NCBI RefSeq assembly: GCF_000972845.2
Contig: NC_040032.1
Coordinates: forward strand, 15,651,358-15,715,357
Direction of reading: 5' to 3'
DNA: 64,000 nt
DNA from: Larimichthys crocea
Taxonomy: Eukaryota; Chordata; Actinopteri; Sciaenidae
The translations under genes and the position numbers were made by a program. Of this stretch, positions 11,076-22,560 are shown piece by piece; within the stretch, counting starts at the first letter, position 1; every line of letters starts with the position of its first letter. A model generated the notes under the pieces. The model saw only the letters and a program-made list of their open reading frames with translations. It was not told where the DNA came from and made no database searches.

Positions 11076-14075
11076 ATGGCCAACTCGGGTCTTCAGATTT
11101 TGGGATTCGCCCTGGCTCTTCTGGGTGTAATTGGACTGATAATTGGCACAATTTTGCCCCAGTGGAAAATGTCTGCGTACGTCGGGGACAACATCATCAC
11201 AGCGGTGGCAATGTACGAAGGACTGTGGATGTCCTGTGCGTTTCAGAGCACAGGCCAAATCCAGTGCAAGGTCTACGACTCTATCCTGCAGCTCAACAGT
11301 AAGTTAAAAAAAAATGTTAATGGACTAAAAAAAAATCATGAATTTTGGAACAAAGAATCAGACATTTAAGCTGTTTTTTATTTATCATATTTTAAAGTTA
11401 AATTTCCTCTTAGACCTTTATTATGTAATTTATCACAAGTCAATCCAGGCAATGAAACTGGTTTTAAAGTCAATACTAATTCTACTGATCACACAAAAAC
11501 TTGTAACAGGAAGTGATGTAACAGAAAATTCACCTGTTGGACTGTAAAAAAAGTTTTTTTTTTTTTTTTTACAGTTCCCTCAAAATTGTTTTACAGCTCT
11601 GAGCTGTTTCCCTGTGGCTTTTGTTAACCGGTTTAGTCACTTATTAACCCCCTCCTATTATTCACTCAGAATGCAGTTATTTGGTTTAAACCACACCACG
11701 AGGCCTCGCCTGCTTTTGGGGGGTGGTGGCTCATTTATTTAAAAAGAAACATTCTTTCCACTTGATAGGAGGAAATGTGCAACTTAGGCAATGATTAGCC
11801 AGTGTCCAGTAAGTGCTACTCACCCCTCCTCCAACATGTGTGAAGCCCACAGTGTAGGAATTGCCTTACACCGCAGGTAGTTACAGGTTAAACAACATCT
11901 TTATTATGAGCCACTGTTTAGTCAACAGGTATGAATACCTGCCCCACAAACGGTTCACGGCCTTTAGGGTATCAAATGAATGGTTCTTTGCAAAGTTTTT
12001 TTTTTCTTGGCCCAAAATGTTTCACTGCTTTGAGGGGGGATTGGTTGGTTAACATAATATGATGAAACAGTTACTCATTGGTATGTTAAGGCCGTCAGCA
12101 AAAACACGACTAAATGAAGAAGTTGGAGCAGTTTGTTTCGTTTCCTTTTCTTTTACAAGTCAGAGACTCTTATCTCCGAAGCAGTAAGCAAAAATAGGTC
12201 AGTGGCTGCAAGTCAGTTAGTTGCTTCATTGTACGTGTGGCATCAAAATGAATGGATTTAATAGAGAAGCCCTCAGGCACAAACTGCCAGAACGTCAGTG
12301 GGAAATGTTTTGTGCTTCCCCTCCCTGTGATTTTTAAATCGAGACTCGCCGCATTCACTAAAAGAAACTTGAGCTAAAAGTTCACAGACTGGTCATTTCC
12401 GTCAAATATCTCCTGTGTCAGTTTAGATTTCCTCCCCCCCTTTTTTTTAATACTGACTTATCAAAACATTTGATATAAAATCTGCAGCACAGCGTGTCTT
12501 ATCTCCTCTTCAAATACTCACACAAACCGACTCTGATAAACGTTTTGTGATTAAAGCTGTGGTTTAGATATGGAGCAAGTGCACAAACAATGGCTCATTA
12601 TTCAGAAATACCTGCTCAAAGTCTACTAACACACCTGATCGATACCAAAAAACTGAAGATTTTTAAATCCACATTCTAAAGAAGGCCTGTGTCCTTTTTT
12701 ACGATTGGTAGTTTTAAAGCTGAAGTCCACCTGCTGAAGCAGGCGGGGCAAGACTACCTGGAAATTGGGAGTGTTTTCATCTCATGGAACCTGAAACCCG
12801 GTTAGACCAGTTTCTGACTTGCACGCAAACTAACCCACACACACACACCCATTCCCCCACCCCCCACGTTTGAGAGTTCCTTCGGGCTTCCGGTTAGAGC
12901 CAGTTTCTGTGGTGCGTTGTTATAGGGAGCGGCAGCAAGACACAAGAGACAGAGGCCTCTCTGTTGTACATGAACACTGCCTGTTTACTCTGCTTTTTTC
13001 ACCCCCCTAAAATGGTCGGCTTCACGATGCAAAAAAACAAGATTAGCCTTTTAAATGGACGTGTTACCAACATAAATCGGTGTAGAAATGCATTTCAAAT
13101 GCCAATAACGGTTTGTTTTGTCTCAGTCTGGTAAATCCCGTCCTGCCTTGCCACACCTTTTTGACCTGTAGTAAATTAGGAATACTTGTCACAGTAACCG
13201 ATGTATTAACCCTATCCTTTCCTCTTATCCAGGTGCCCTCCAGGCAACCCGCGCCCTCATGATCGTTAGCATTATTGTAACCGTGGCCGGACTGGGTGTA
13301 GCCGTCATGGGAATGAAGTGCACCAACTGCGGAGGAGATGACAAAACGCGCAAATCCCGCATTGCCATGACCGGAGGCATCATCATCCTGATCGGAGGTA
13401 AGAAGCCGATTCATTTGCTCTTGTGTGTTTTGTGTATTTATATATATTTTTTCCTCCCTGAACAGTTTCAGTGACGTTCTTCTTTGCTTCCCCGCAGCTT
13501 TGTGTTCAATCGTTGCCTGCTCTTGGTACGCTCACGACATCATCACAGCTTTCTACAACCCTTTCACCCCCGTCAATACCAAGTAAGTACATGAGAGTGT
13601 TTAGGCTTAAAGTTTGACCTTGTCTTCTTCTTTTTAATTGAACAAAATGTGCCTTGTCCGTAACACCTGCCACCTACAATAAGTTGAACATTTCCTTCAG
13701 CCAGATACAATGTGTCCAAACACATTAGATGTGCTGGTTTATCTAAGATACTGGTTTCTAAGCTCATCCTCCTCTTACTTCTGTGTCCATACATTTGCAT
13801 GTGTCCAAACACTGTCACACTGCGGCTGGATCTATCAGGCACATGTTTTTTCTGTTCGTTGAAGCTCCGTTGGCATCCGTTAACCCCTTCTGACCCACTG
13901 TGACTTCTCTTTCTATAGGTACGAGTTCGGTTCCGCCATCTTCATTGCCTGGGCTGGTGCATTCTTGGCTGTAGTTGGAGGTGCCATGCTGGCCGCATCC
14001 TGCCCAAGAGGGAAACCATCATCATCACCCAAGTATCCCATCTCCAGACCCCCCAGCAGCAAGGAATACGTTTGA
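11076..14075 (+). CDS. cldn7: Claudin, claudin-7-like tight-junction protein (4 exons, 209 aa)
   Basis: Claudins are four-pass membrane proteins that form the strands and ion-selective pores of epithelial tight junctions. Coding exons are 11076-11298, 13233-13397, 13498-13582 and 13919-14075. All have GT-AG junctions and join in frame to 209 codons (claudin-7 is usually 211). The protein begins [11 protein letters not shown]. The first extracellular loop carries the claudin signature: W30, GLW at 49-51, C54 and C64. LQATRALM with R81 opens TM2, and an intracellular [13 protein letters not shown] follows. The C-terminus SSKEYV is a PDZ ligand for ZO proteins. The GGDDK and SKEYV wording favours claudin-7 over claudin-1; which teleost paralogue (a or b) is not resolved. 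The start is the first in-frame ATG with a good context (gaaaATGgc). The first intron (about 1.9 kb) contains Grainyhead-like motifs. Confidence 0.93.
11626..11634 (+). promoter_or_regulatory. Grainyhead-type site in claudin intron 1
   Basis: 'aaccggttt' contains the perfect palindromic AACCGGTT consensus of Grainyhead-like (GRHL) factors. GRHL factors are known activators of epithelial junction genes, including several claudins. The site is 330 bp into intron 1. Function is inferred from the motif alone. Confidence 0.45.
12798..12909 (+). repeat. Pair of near-identical 20-mers in claudin intron 1
   Basis: 'ccggttagaccagtttctg' at 12798-12816 and 'ccggttagagccagtttctg' at 12890-12909 differ by one inserted base and lie 92 bp apart in the same orientation. 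The sequence between them is unrelated. Each begins with CCGGTT, a partial match to the Grainyhead consensus. Confidence 0.8.
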
Positions 14076-14891
14076 ACAGGACAAGACTCACTGCATTTAA
14101 AGGCTGAAGGAACACTTGGACATTCAAGCTAGTTCAACTCAGAGATTGAAACGGTGAAAAGATGTATCCCAGGAGGTGATCAGTACCTGTTTTTATGTTA
14201 GATTTTAGTTTATTCAGGACTACCCTGCGATGTTACTGTAATATTATTTTAACAAATGCATTAAAGTTTTAAATAATGGCTGTTTACTTGTTTAGAGTTT
14301 ATTGGCCACACCCTTTCTGGAACTACAGTCAGTGCTTATTGATTTGTATACTATGTAGTATACTACTCACTTAGTTGACACCTGTAAAGCACTAAGGCCA
14401 ACCACCTATGACATACAACTAACTGTGTGGAAGACAGTTTCTGCATGCTACAGTGTGTTTGATAAAACAGTTGGAATGCACTGAATAGAAACCAGATATT
14501 GCCGTGAACTTGCACCACTTGTTACTTTGCAGCCTGGCACCTGAAGCAATCTGCTCCCATTCTTTCCATGTATTTGTGCCTTTTTATTTATATGTATGCG
14601 ACAATCATTCAGTACCGCTGTCGACGATTCTGTTTTTTTTTAATCAAGTGCCAGAGTGAAATTGTAAATTTGCAGCAAACTGATTCCTTCAACTTTATCA
14701 ACGCTCGTACAAACAGCATACGGATGTTACGAGCTATATATGTGTTGACTTTGTAATTCATTTCTTTGGTCGTGGCTTATTGCTCCTCGCTCTCAATAGG
14801 TGTTGCCGCACTCGTCAAATATTCAGTTTTTTTTTTTTAAAGACTTTTTAAATTGTGATTTTTGCAAAGTTTGTTGTACATAAAAAATAAA
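14076..14891 (+). other. Claudin 3' UTR with two candidate poly(A) signals
   Basis: The sequence after the stop has no further exon. A variant poly(A) signal, attaaa, is at 14260-14265 and a canonical aataaa is at 14886-14891. Either a 190-base or an 815-base 3' UTR is therefore possible. Confidence 0.6.
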
Positions 14892-17524
14892 AGTTAAAAA
14901 TACTGTTTCTGGCTTGTGGCTTCAAGTAAAAAATCTGTAGACACCTGTGTGTGTGTGTGTATATACTCAAATGAAGTAGAAGGAAAAAAACAACTTAAAT
15001 ACAGAGCGTGGGGAAGTAAAATAAATGGTAAATCATTATCAATAAAATGATAGCGGTTCTGCACCAACGCACACACACACCAAGTATAATATAAAGTATT
15101 TGTCCTGTATGCAGAGAAACACATCTGGCATGCACAGATGTTGTGAGCACGTTCCATCAAACATACAGTAAATTTAAAGGTTTGTGATCAAACATGACAG
15201 ACTAAGGTTGCAGATGGTTTTTCCCTCGGAGGCCCCTGAAATCATCAGGGCCTCACTCTTATGTTGGCTGGAAGCCATCTTCCTTTGGGTTGATGGGTAC
15301 ACAGCATCGTAATGGCTAAGAGAATGGAAGTTTCTTTGCTTTTACTGCCACCTTGTGTTGTATATAGGTAACTGCATTTAGTTGGGATAGTGCATTATAT
15401 AGATGGATGTATTTACATTCTGGATAGTCTATCAGTATTAAAAAAGTATTTTTTGGTGCATGCCAACACACACCTGTGTCTTTGTGGATCAGTTTTAAGC
15501 TGTTACAGTGTGGAAACAGCCGTGAAGTAACATTTCAACATGTCTTTTTACGCTGTGTTTCATCTCCCCTCAATTTGTCATTATTTGCCTTCAAGTTATG
15601 ATTCTTGCGATTTATCGGAGCCGGCAGTGTCTTGCTCTAGTTCTCCTTTTTTTCCCCACCTTGTTCTCATTCTGCCGTTTCTCTAATCATTATTCTTCCC
15701 TCTCCTCAGGTCACATCTGAAAAGTATTAATGATAAAGACATGACTCAAAGCCAAACTGTCTGACCCCAGTCTGGCCTCTGTCCTATGAACTCACACAAT
15801 GCAGCCCAAACCGGATTAATTTCTTCTGTTATCTTAAGATTTCATATCTATACTTTGGTTTGCCTCGAGGGGAACTCATAATAATTGGGAGTTGTTGCAT
15901 ACTTTGTCAACCTGCTGATTAGTTCTCTCATTCTCGTATCTCTGTAGAGTCTGTAGCAGCAGAAATTCTGACACCTGTTGGCTCCTATAATCGTCATCTC
16001 ATCATGAGTCGGGTTATTCATCACGGTTAATCCACATTTAGCACATTCCTGTGCTACTGAATCACCGAATGATAGTAATGGTGATGACTTATGACTGTCA
16101 TCATCCATCATCATCCTGAAAGTAAATGATCCACCGCTCTATGTAAGTGCTCTGGTCATTTGTCGGGTCATTAAAGGCAAAAATGAACAGAAAGGGCTTA
16201 AAGTGGCCTTATCACCGTGTCTGTTAGCCCACTACTCAAACTGTCACATAAACAAACACATAAAAGTTCTTGAATAGTTGAGAGTCTTGTGCGCAAGATT
16301 AGACATATTTCTTGTCACGTAGATATGATTTTCCACTCACAAAATATTGAATCAGAACTTCAGATCAAACTAAGTGCAGCTTTAATCTGTCAGTATCTTA
16401 GACGCTACATGTTTGTCACAAATGACAGTGATGCTGAGCTCCAGAGGCACAATAAAACATCCTTTGTTACATAATGTGCCAGCAGTACCTCTTTCTTCAG
16501 ACTGTTCAATTTCTAGATGGTTGTTTTTAATAAGAACTTCTTTAATGTGCTTTCTGTTGATCATGCCATTTTTCAACAGATTTAAGATATGATTTCGTAC
16601 ACATCCGTAACTGACAAATTCAAAACACGTCATTGATTCTAAGATGGATGTTAAAGAACAAACTTAGGAAAATGTTTAATTACTGCATTTATCTTTAATA
16701 TTAAATCAATTCTTCTCACTGCAGAGAAACAGAACACCTGCAACACTTCCACATTTTATTTGAATCAGATCTCAGTCCATCCAAACCCACAGCACGTTTT
16801 AAGTCAAACTAATTTACACTCGTTTCTTGAACATGGAATGATCTTCTGCTACAAGAGGCATCAACATTTCTAACATTTGAACTTGAGGACAGGTCTTAGA
16901 ACGTTATAACACCTGCAAACCTTTGCTTTGGAGAGTCAGAAGAAACTTGTAATGGGGGGGAAACAAAACGCCGGAAAATTCCTTCATGAACTCAGTCACA
17001 GAGTTCAGTACTGAGCCATTAGCATGGCCATACTAGGAAGTTTAAAAAAAAAACACATCTCCGCTGCTTCATTTGTCACACTGCACTCTGTTTTATACAA
17101 ATGCTTGATTTATGGACGGTAATTGAATTCTGGTGCGGCGTTCCTAAACGGACAGTTTGTCACAGGATCTTCACTGTAAGAATCTCACAACAGCATAAAC
17201 ATTCAAAACATCTCAAAAAGTGCAAAGTTTCTTCTTTTTATGTTTATGATGGCACTAGACAAATCAATATTGCTAAAGCAATATCACTTGTGCTCATTAC
17301 TGCTGATGTCAGCCAAAAACACAGCTTTATGATGGGACCCTGGCCAAGATTAGCTGATGTTTTACTGGCCGTTTCAGATTTGAATGTGTCGTTTGGTCAG
17401 GGATGTTTGTGCTTTTTTTTTTTTAAAGTGTGTAATATTCTGATTTATTGTTCCTGCATGAGGCCAAATCAACTTTAACGTACCCATAAGAAAAAAAAAC
17501 AGATAAGTTATCCTCCATACTCTG
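14892..17524. other. Intergenic between claudin and npm1
   Basis: The two genes point toward each other. No exon or RNA gene is recognised. Short GT/CA tracts lie at about 14945-14960 and 15070-15080. Open frames at 15848-16114 (minus) and 17101-17478 (plus) have no family features and are considered chance. Confidence 0.6.
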
Positions 17525-17546
17525 GTTCCAACAATCTAGAGAGAAT

Positions 17547-17552
17547 TTTATT
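17547..17552 (-). promoter_or_regulatory. npm1 poly(A) signal (AATAAA)
   Basis: Minus-strand aataaa about 280 bases after the npm1 stop codon. It gives a 3' UTR of roughly 300 bases ending near 17525-17535. Confidence 0.7.
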
Positions 17553-17828
17553 TACACATTTACAAAAAGATGCAAATTTGTAAGTGGGTTCGACAAACCG
17601 AATCATTTCTCTGCCCTGATGACAGGATGATGGAGACAATCAAACAGACCACATCACTGTCTCTCTCTAGTCTCTTCATAGAGGGCAGGCGGAGCGGGAC
17701 TAGACTTTGAATTTATGATGTGAGGCACAGAGTTTGGCTTCAGAGGGTTTTGAGAGATGCTATGGGTATGAACAAGTCATAAAAAACAAAACAAAAAAAA
17801 TTAGGAGACAATAAAACACTGGAGACTG

Positions 17829-20800
17829 TTATTTAGCATCCGTCACCGTCTGTCTCCACTTCCACAGCTCGGCGACAACCTAAAAGAGAAAACACAAGAG
17901 TCTGTAAACATCGTAGCCATGACAACATGTTTAACCTCGACTTTTCCAGGTCAATTCAACTTTCTACAGGAAGTGAAAAAAGAACTTAAGACAATAATGG
18001 ATCTCTGATGGAAACATTGTAACAGCTTAAAAACAAATCCTCAACAAATAACCGACGTGCACTGTACCTTGGCCTCTGTGACTTTATAACCGTGCTTCAC
18101 AAAGTTCTCAAACTTGGGCTGCAGTTTAGGTAATGTCGTCCCCTGTGAAGTGGAAATAATTAGAACAGATGAGCAAAGTTACATTTTGGAATGGAGGAAA
18201 AAGGAGAGTAAACAAACACCAACAGGACACCGACCTTCTTCACGGCCTCCAACATCTTGGCTTTAATCTCAGGAAGAGTTAAAACTGGTTTGGGAGTTGT
18301 CGGGGTGGACTTGTCACCTTTACCTTTAGGGGTCTATAGAGAACATTAAGTTGAAATATAAGGCAAGATGACAGAAAGCTTCGTGTACAGGTTTAATTTT
18401 TGAAAATACTTCATCCAACAGTGGTTACTCGGACTTCTTACCTGCTTGGCTGGAGTGGCGGCTTTGCCGTTCTTGCCGTTCTGAGCAGGGGTTTGTGGTT
18501 TGGCTTGTTTTGCTTTGGGCTGTAACAAACAAATCGACGGTTAGAGAGAGACGACGGCAAATTCATTCAGCCGGAGCTAAAACTGTACCGGAGTTTACCT
18601 TAACGGGTGACTCTTCTGCTTCACTCTCCTCATCATCTTCATCATCATCCCTAAAAAGGAAATAAATACATTTAATTGTTAAAAAGACCAAATTCTACTA
18701 AAACGGTTTTATCATTTGACAAATATATTTAGAAGTGATGCAAATCATTTTGAGGCCACACTCTTTCATTCAGACACCGACACACAAAATATAATCCTGC
18801 CATTATCACGACTGCATTCAAAGTGAAACGTCCCTATTTATTATGTGGTCAATTATTAAAAAGCTGAGGTTTAAATTGTCCTGAATATTGAAATCCAATA
18901 TCAATGATATAGAGAAACCAAATCATTTCCATATATAACTCACTGTACAAGCAATCGCTTCCTTACAACTTGACTTACAAAATGTTTAACGTGGACCCAA
19001 AATCACATCAATGTTTCACTTGCCAATAATCAAACTGACGAAAAAGAAATCCTGTTTCATTATACAGATATCTGCCATGCTCGCTGCCAAGACGCACATA
19101 ATCCGCTTTAATTGCCAGCAGTAATTCCACGTCCAATTTAATCAAATTAGTCATAGGATTTGATTAAAAACTGTTTTTAGTGTTGACCTTATGAACCCCA
19201 CTGTGTGACCGAGTGAATCGTTTCAAATGGTTAGTGCAGCGTGTGTGAAGCTCGACACTCACTCATCGTCCTCGTCGTCATCCTCGTCATCATCATCATC
19301 CTCCGCATCCAGGTCCATTTTCATCTTTTTCTGTAAAAGAGAATAAAAAAATGAATTATGGTCACTCGACCTCAACAAATCTGAAACAAACATTAACGGA
19401 TGTAAAACAAACCTGAGACTTGCTGGCAGGAGAGGAGGCCGGCCTTTTCTTCGATGTTTTCACATCTTCCTCTTCCTCCTCCTCTTCTTCGTCATCGTCG
19501 TCTTCATCTTCAAAAGACTCAGCGTCCATCACTTTTAAAAAAGAACAATTTGGACGTTAGACGAGACGAAACCACATTTATTCAAACTGGTCGCTCGTGC
19601 TCTCTTAAGAAATTACTCACTGATGAGGTGTTGTCCGGTGATGTGGATTGGGCCGGAACCTGCCTTCAGACGGAAAACCGCTGGAGGCGTGATCGTGAAA
19701 CCGCCGAGACACACCTGCAACAAATGCTCACGTAAGTATCCACGTTGTGTCACTAACTGAGTGCTTGTAAGTTTGGCTGATGTTTTCTTAGTGTGTCTGT
19801 ACCAAATACAACGAGTAGTGTACTTACGCTGGGCAGGATAGAGGGCTTCAGTGAGACCAGCGCTGCCTTGATTTTCTGACCCTCTGTGTCTTGTCCTTCC
19901 ACCTCCACCATGTGAAGTTCATCTTTCGTGCTGGGGTCCACGCAGGCCTGGGCAGAGCAACAGTTGACTAATTAGACATGAACCTTTGGGGTGCTGTTTG
20001 GTTCCATTTAAACAAACTCATCATCTGTGTGAGTTTTTACAACACAAGAACTATTCCACAAGTACAAAAGATGAATAAACACATGGGTCAGTTAAGTGCA
20101 GCACGACTTGCTCAAACTGTAAAAGGAGCATTTAGTTAAGACTCAAATTGTGTTTCAATTATTCTTTTATAGAAAGTAAATTATCCAAAGAAAATGTGAG
20201 CACAATTTAAAAACAACAAGCCTGAGAGAGAGAGTGCTACGATAAATCTAATCAACTGGTGAAACAAGATGCCAATTTCAGACTAACTGAATCGCAAAAG
20301 CAGCTGCTGATTAAATTCAAACATGGTTTAATTACTTAAGATTCTGTTTGCTTTGATTCATATTCAGCTTCAGGAGGGACTGTAAGTCTCTAAACGTTGA
20401 TTGTTTGTTTAAAATCATTTAAAGTATGTATGAGTGATTATAGGTATATTCAATTAACTGTTATCTGTGTGTAGCAGGTGCAATGAGGAACATTTAACCA
20501 GTTACACAAAACTTAAAACGTAGTTTCATAACTGTCAAAAACGGCAGTCAGAAAGAGAAATGTCGAACGTGTAACATGCTGTAATAAACATAACACCCCC
20601 CCATCGGATCTCAGGTTACTTACTATCCTCAGATCCAGCTGATGCTCAAAGTCGTCGTCCTCGGGATTGAACACCACCTCCTTCCCAGCTTCCAGCACGC
20701 AACCTGTGGGAAAAACAAGAGCCAAAACAATTTACTTACAAGTGCCTCGACAGCCACATAAGAGATTGACAAGACAGAAAATCATGTGGTAAAAGGCAAT

Positions 20801-21764
20801 ATTTCAAATGGACACAAGAGGGAGCCCTGCTGACTTTTACTGATATGAATATGAGCACATGGCCCCATTTTCACACGACCTGGAGTCACCTCAGCTTCAT
20901 TGTCTTTAAACTATGAGGTGTAAATTCAACATTTTAATGCATTTCTTAAGTAGTTAAGAATATAGCTTTGATAAAAGTAAATGTGGAAAGTAGTTTCTTT
21001 TTCCCCCCTACTGTAGAAATCAACTCAGAAGTTTGCATTATTACACACACATTATCATGCTCTTATTTTGTTAAAATTGACTGAGATTCGGTGCAGTTTA
21101 ACAAAATAAGAGCATGATAGTATGTCCTCTGTCTAAATACAGTTTCCATCCCATGAGGAGGAAAAGAGAGACTGGCTTTACATCACACATGATCAAAAAT
21201 AAAACCATAAACCCATACCTAATCTGTTAATAGTCAGAAACGTGACAAACGAGGTAACGGGGGTCTTTTCTTAAAAAGAGGAGCTCTGTGCGCATGTGTC
21301 TGAACCCACGTTGAGATGACTTTCCTACAAAATAAAGCTCAAAACAGTCAGTTTAACTTTAACTCAACCTGCAGCCGATCCGAAAACATTTACAGATGAC
21401 TCTGGGGAATTATTTTAAACACGTGGCGCGAAGAAAAAGCCGAAAAACATCAACATTGTTCACCAAACACACGCGCCGCCATGTTGGTAGTCAAACACGT
21501 GTGCGGCTCGTGCAGCCTCTGTCCTCAACAGGAGGGTAATTAATGATTAATGACAGTTTATATCACTTCAAGTGATTTAATGTGTCAATAACAAACATTA
21601 CCTTCCATTATAGAGGACCGGACGCGGATAAAAAGAGTTATATTCGTGCCTGGTATAAGGACACGCGAGGTTTCAAACACCGTAAAGTCACAGCAACACG
21701 CGGGAGATTTCTTACCGTAAAGGAAGGTCTGCGGCGCCATGGGTTCCTCGTCTAAGCCGTTCAT
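17829..21764 (-). CDS. npm1: Nucleophosmin (nucleolar chaperone, 11 coding exons, 294 aa)
   Basis: Nucleophosmin is an abundant nucleolar phosphoprotein that binds histones, ribosomal proteins and rRNA and acts in ribosome biogenesis and centrosome control. Exons in transcript order are 21764-21716, 20703-20624, 19947-19828, 19714-19621, 19531-19413, 19330-19263, 18650-18599, 18519-18442, 18333-18235, 18142-18068 and 17879-17829. All junctions are GT-AG and in frame, giving 294 aa, the same length as human NPM1. Residues about 10-115 form the nucleoplasmin pentamer core ([46 protein letters not shown]). Acidic tracts lie at about 118-137 and 159-188. Next comes a basic Lys/Ala/Pro linker, then the C-terminal three-helix bundle ([13 protein letters not shown]...[13 protein letters not shown]). 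W284 and W286 (LWKWRQ) match the human nucleolar-localisation tryptophans. The tail after them is a few residues longer than in human. The chosen start is the first in-frame ATG after a 15-A run. Confidence 0.97.
21053..21119. repeat. Perfect 23-bp inverted repeat in npm1 intron 1
   Basis: The arms at 21053-21075 and 21097-21119 are exact reverse complements over 23 bp and are separated by a 21-base spacer. The left arm contains 'atgctcttattttgtt' and the right arm 'aacaaaataagagcat'. An RNA from either strand would fold into a 67-nt hairpin. No flanking target-site duplication was noticed. Confidence 0.95.
21475..21487 (-). promoter_or_regulatory. YY1-type motif near the npm1 promoter
   Basis: On the minus strand this reads ccaacatggcggc, which matches the YY1 consensus (AANATGGCGGC). 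It lies about 230 bp into intron 1, within a GC-richer block at 21410-21530. YY1 sites of this orientation are typical just downstream of start sites of housekeeping genes. Use here is inferred. Confidence 0.5.
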
Positions 21765-21905
21765 TTTTTTTTTTTTTTTGGAGATTAAAACGCGGACGAC
21801 GTGCTGCCTGTCTGCGGAGGAAGAAAGACTAAACTCCAACTAGTACCCGCAAACTAACGCGGGGCTCCACCTCCTCTCTTCTTTGGCTCAAGCCGGAGAG
21901 GAAGT
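21765..21905 (-). promoter_or_regulatory. npm1 5' UTR and candidate TOP start
   Basis: On the npm1 strand, 15 A residues directly precede the ATG (21765-21779). About 130 bases upstream, a pyrimidine run (cttcctctcc, complement of 21893-21902) could be the 5' terminal oligopyrimidine start expected of a translation-machinery mRNA such as NPM1. The transcription start was not measured; this is inferred from sequence. Confidence 0.45.
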
Positions 21906-22104
21906 CAACAAGACGCGCAGGCAGAAAGCAGCGCCATCTAGTGGATTAAAATGTGGGACTGCACCTCTGTAGATTTGGCCTGGCTTTTACCTAAGGTGGC
22001 CTGGTTATTCACTGCTGAGCTTTTATGTCCCTGTTACTTTTATCTCTGGTGCTTATTTACTGTACAGGTCGTATCTACTCTCCTCAACAATAAACTGGAC
22101 TGGA

Positions 22105-22560
22105 CTGACAACACCAATGCTCATTACATTACATTACATTGCATTTAGCAGACGCTTTTATCCAAAGCGACTTACAGAGGAGGACATAAGCTGAGAAAGG
22201 TGTAAAGGAGCACAGAGTAGTTGTTAGTTTTGTTAGTTTTGTTAGGCAGGGAAGCATTCTCGAAACAGAAAGGTTTTCTAAAGTTTTTTAAAGGTAGAAA
22301 GGGATGTTGCTGTTCTAGTAGCCGTTGGTAGGTCATTCCACCATTTGGGGACGACCACAGAGAAGATTTTAGAGTGACCTCGCTTTGCGAGAGGCGAGGG
22401 TACAACTAGACGGTTTATATGAGCGGAGCGGAGCGCCCTGGTTGGGACGTGAGCCTTTAGTAAGACGCTGAGATAGGCAGGGGCAGATCCTGAGATGGTT
22501 TTGTAGGCTAGCGTCAGAGCAATGCTCTCTACAAGAAGGGCCAGAGTCGTCTCCACCTGC
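22105..22560 (-). mobile_element. LINE 3' end, C-terminal reverse transcriptase region, minus strand
   Basis: The minus-strand translation reads YKTISGSAPAYLSVLLKAH, then VPTRALRSAHINRLVVPS, then VVPKWWNDLPTATRTATSL. This is the conserved C-terminal block of L2/CR1/Rex-type LINE ORF2 (family pattern YKALHGLAPAYLSDLL...LRS...LWNSLP). Downstream on that strand is the element tail, ending in (AATGT)n at about 22110-22140. Only the 3' end is present, the normal outcome of 5'-truncated insertion. Confidence 0.85.

Noticed and set aside
17101..17478. 125-codon plus-strand frame between claudin and npm1
   Set aside because: No recognisable domain. Begins in AT-rich intergenic DNA without promoter or splice signals.
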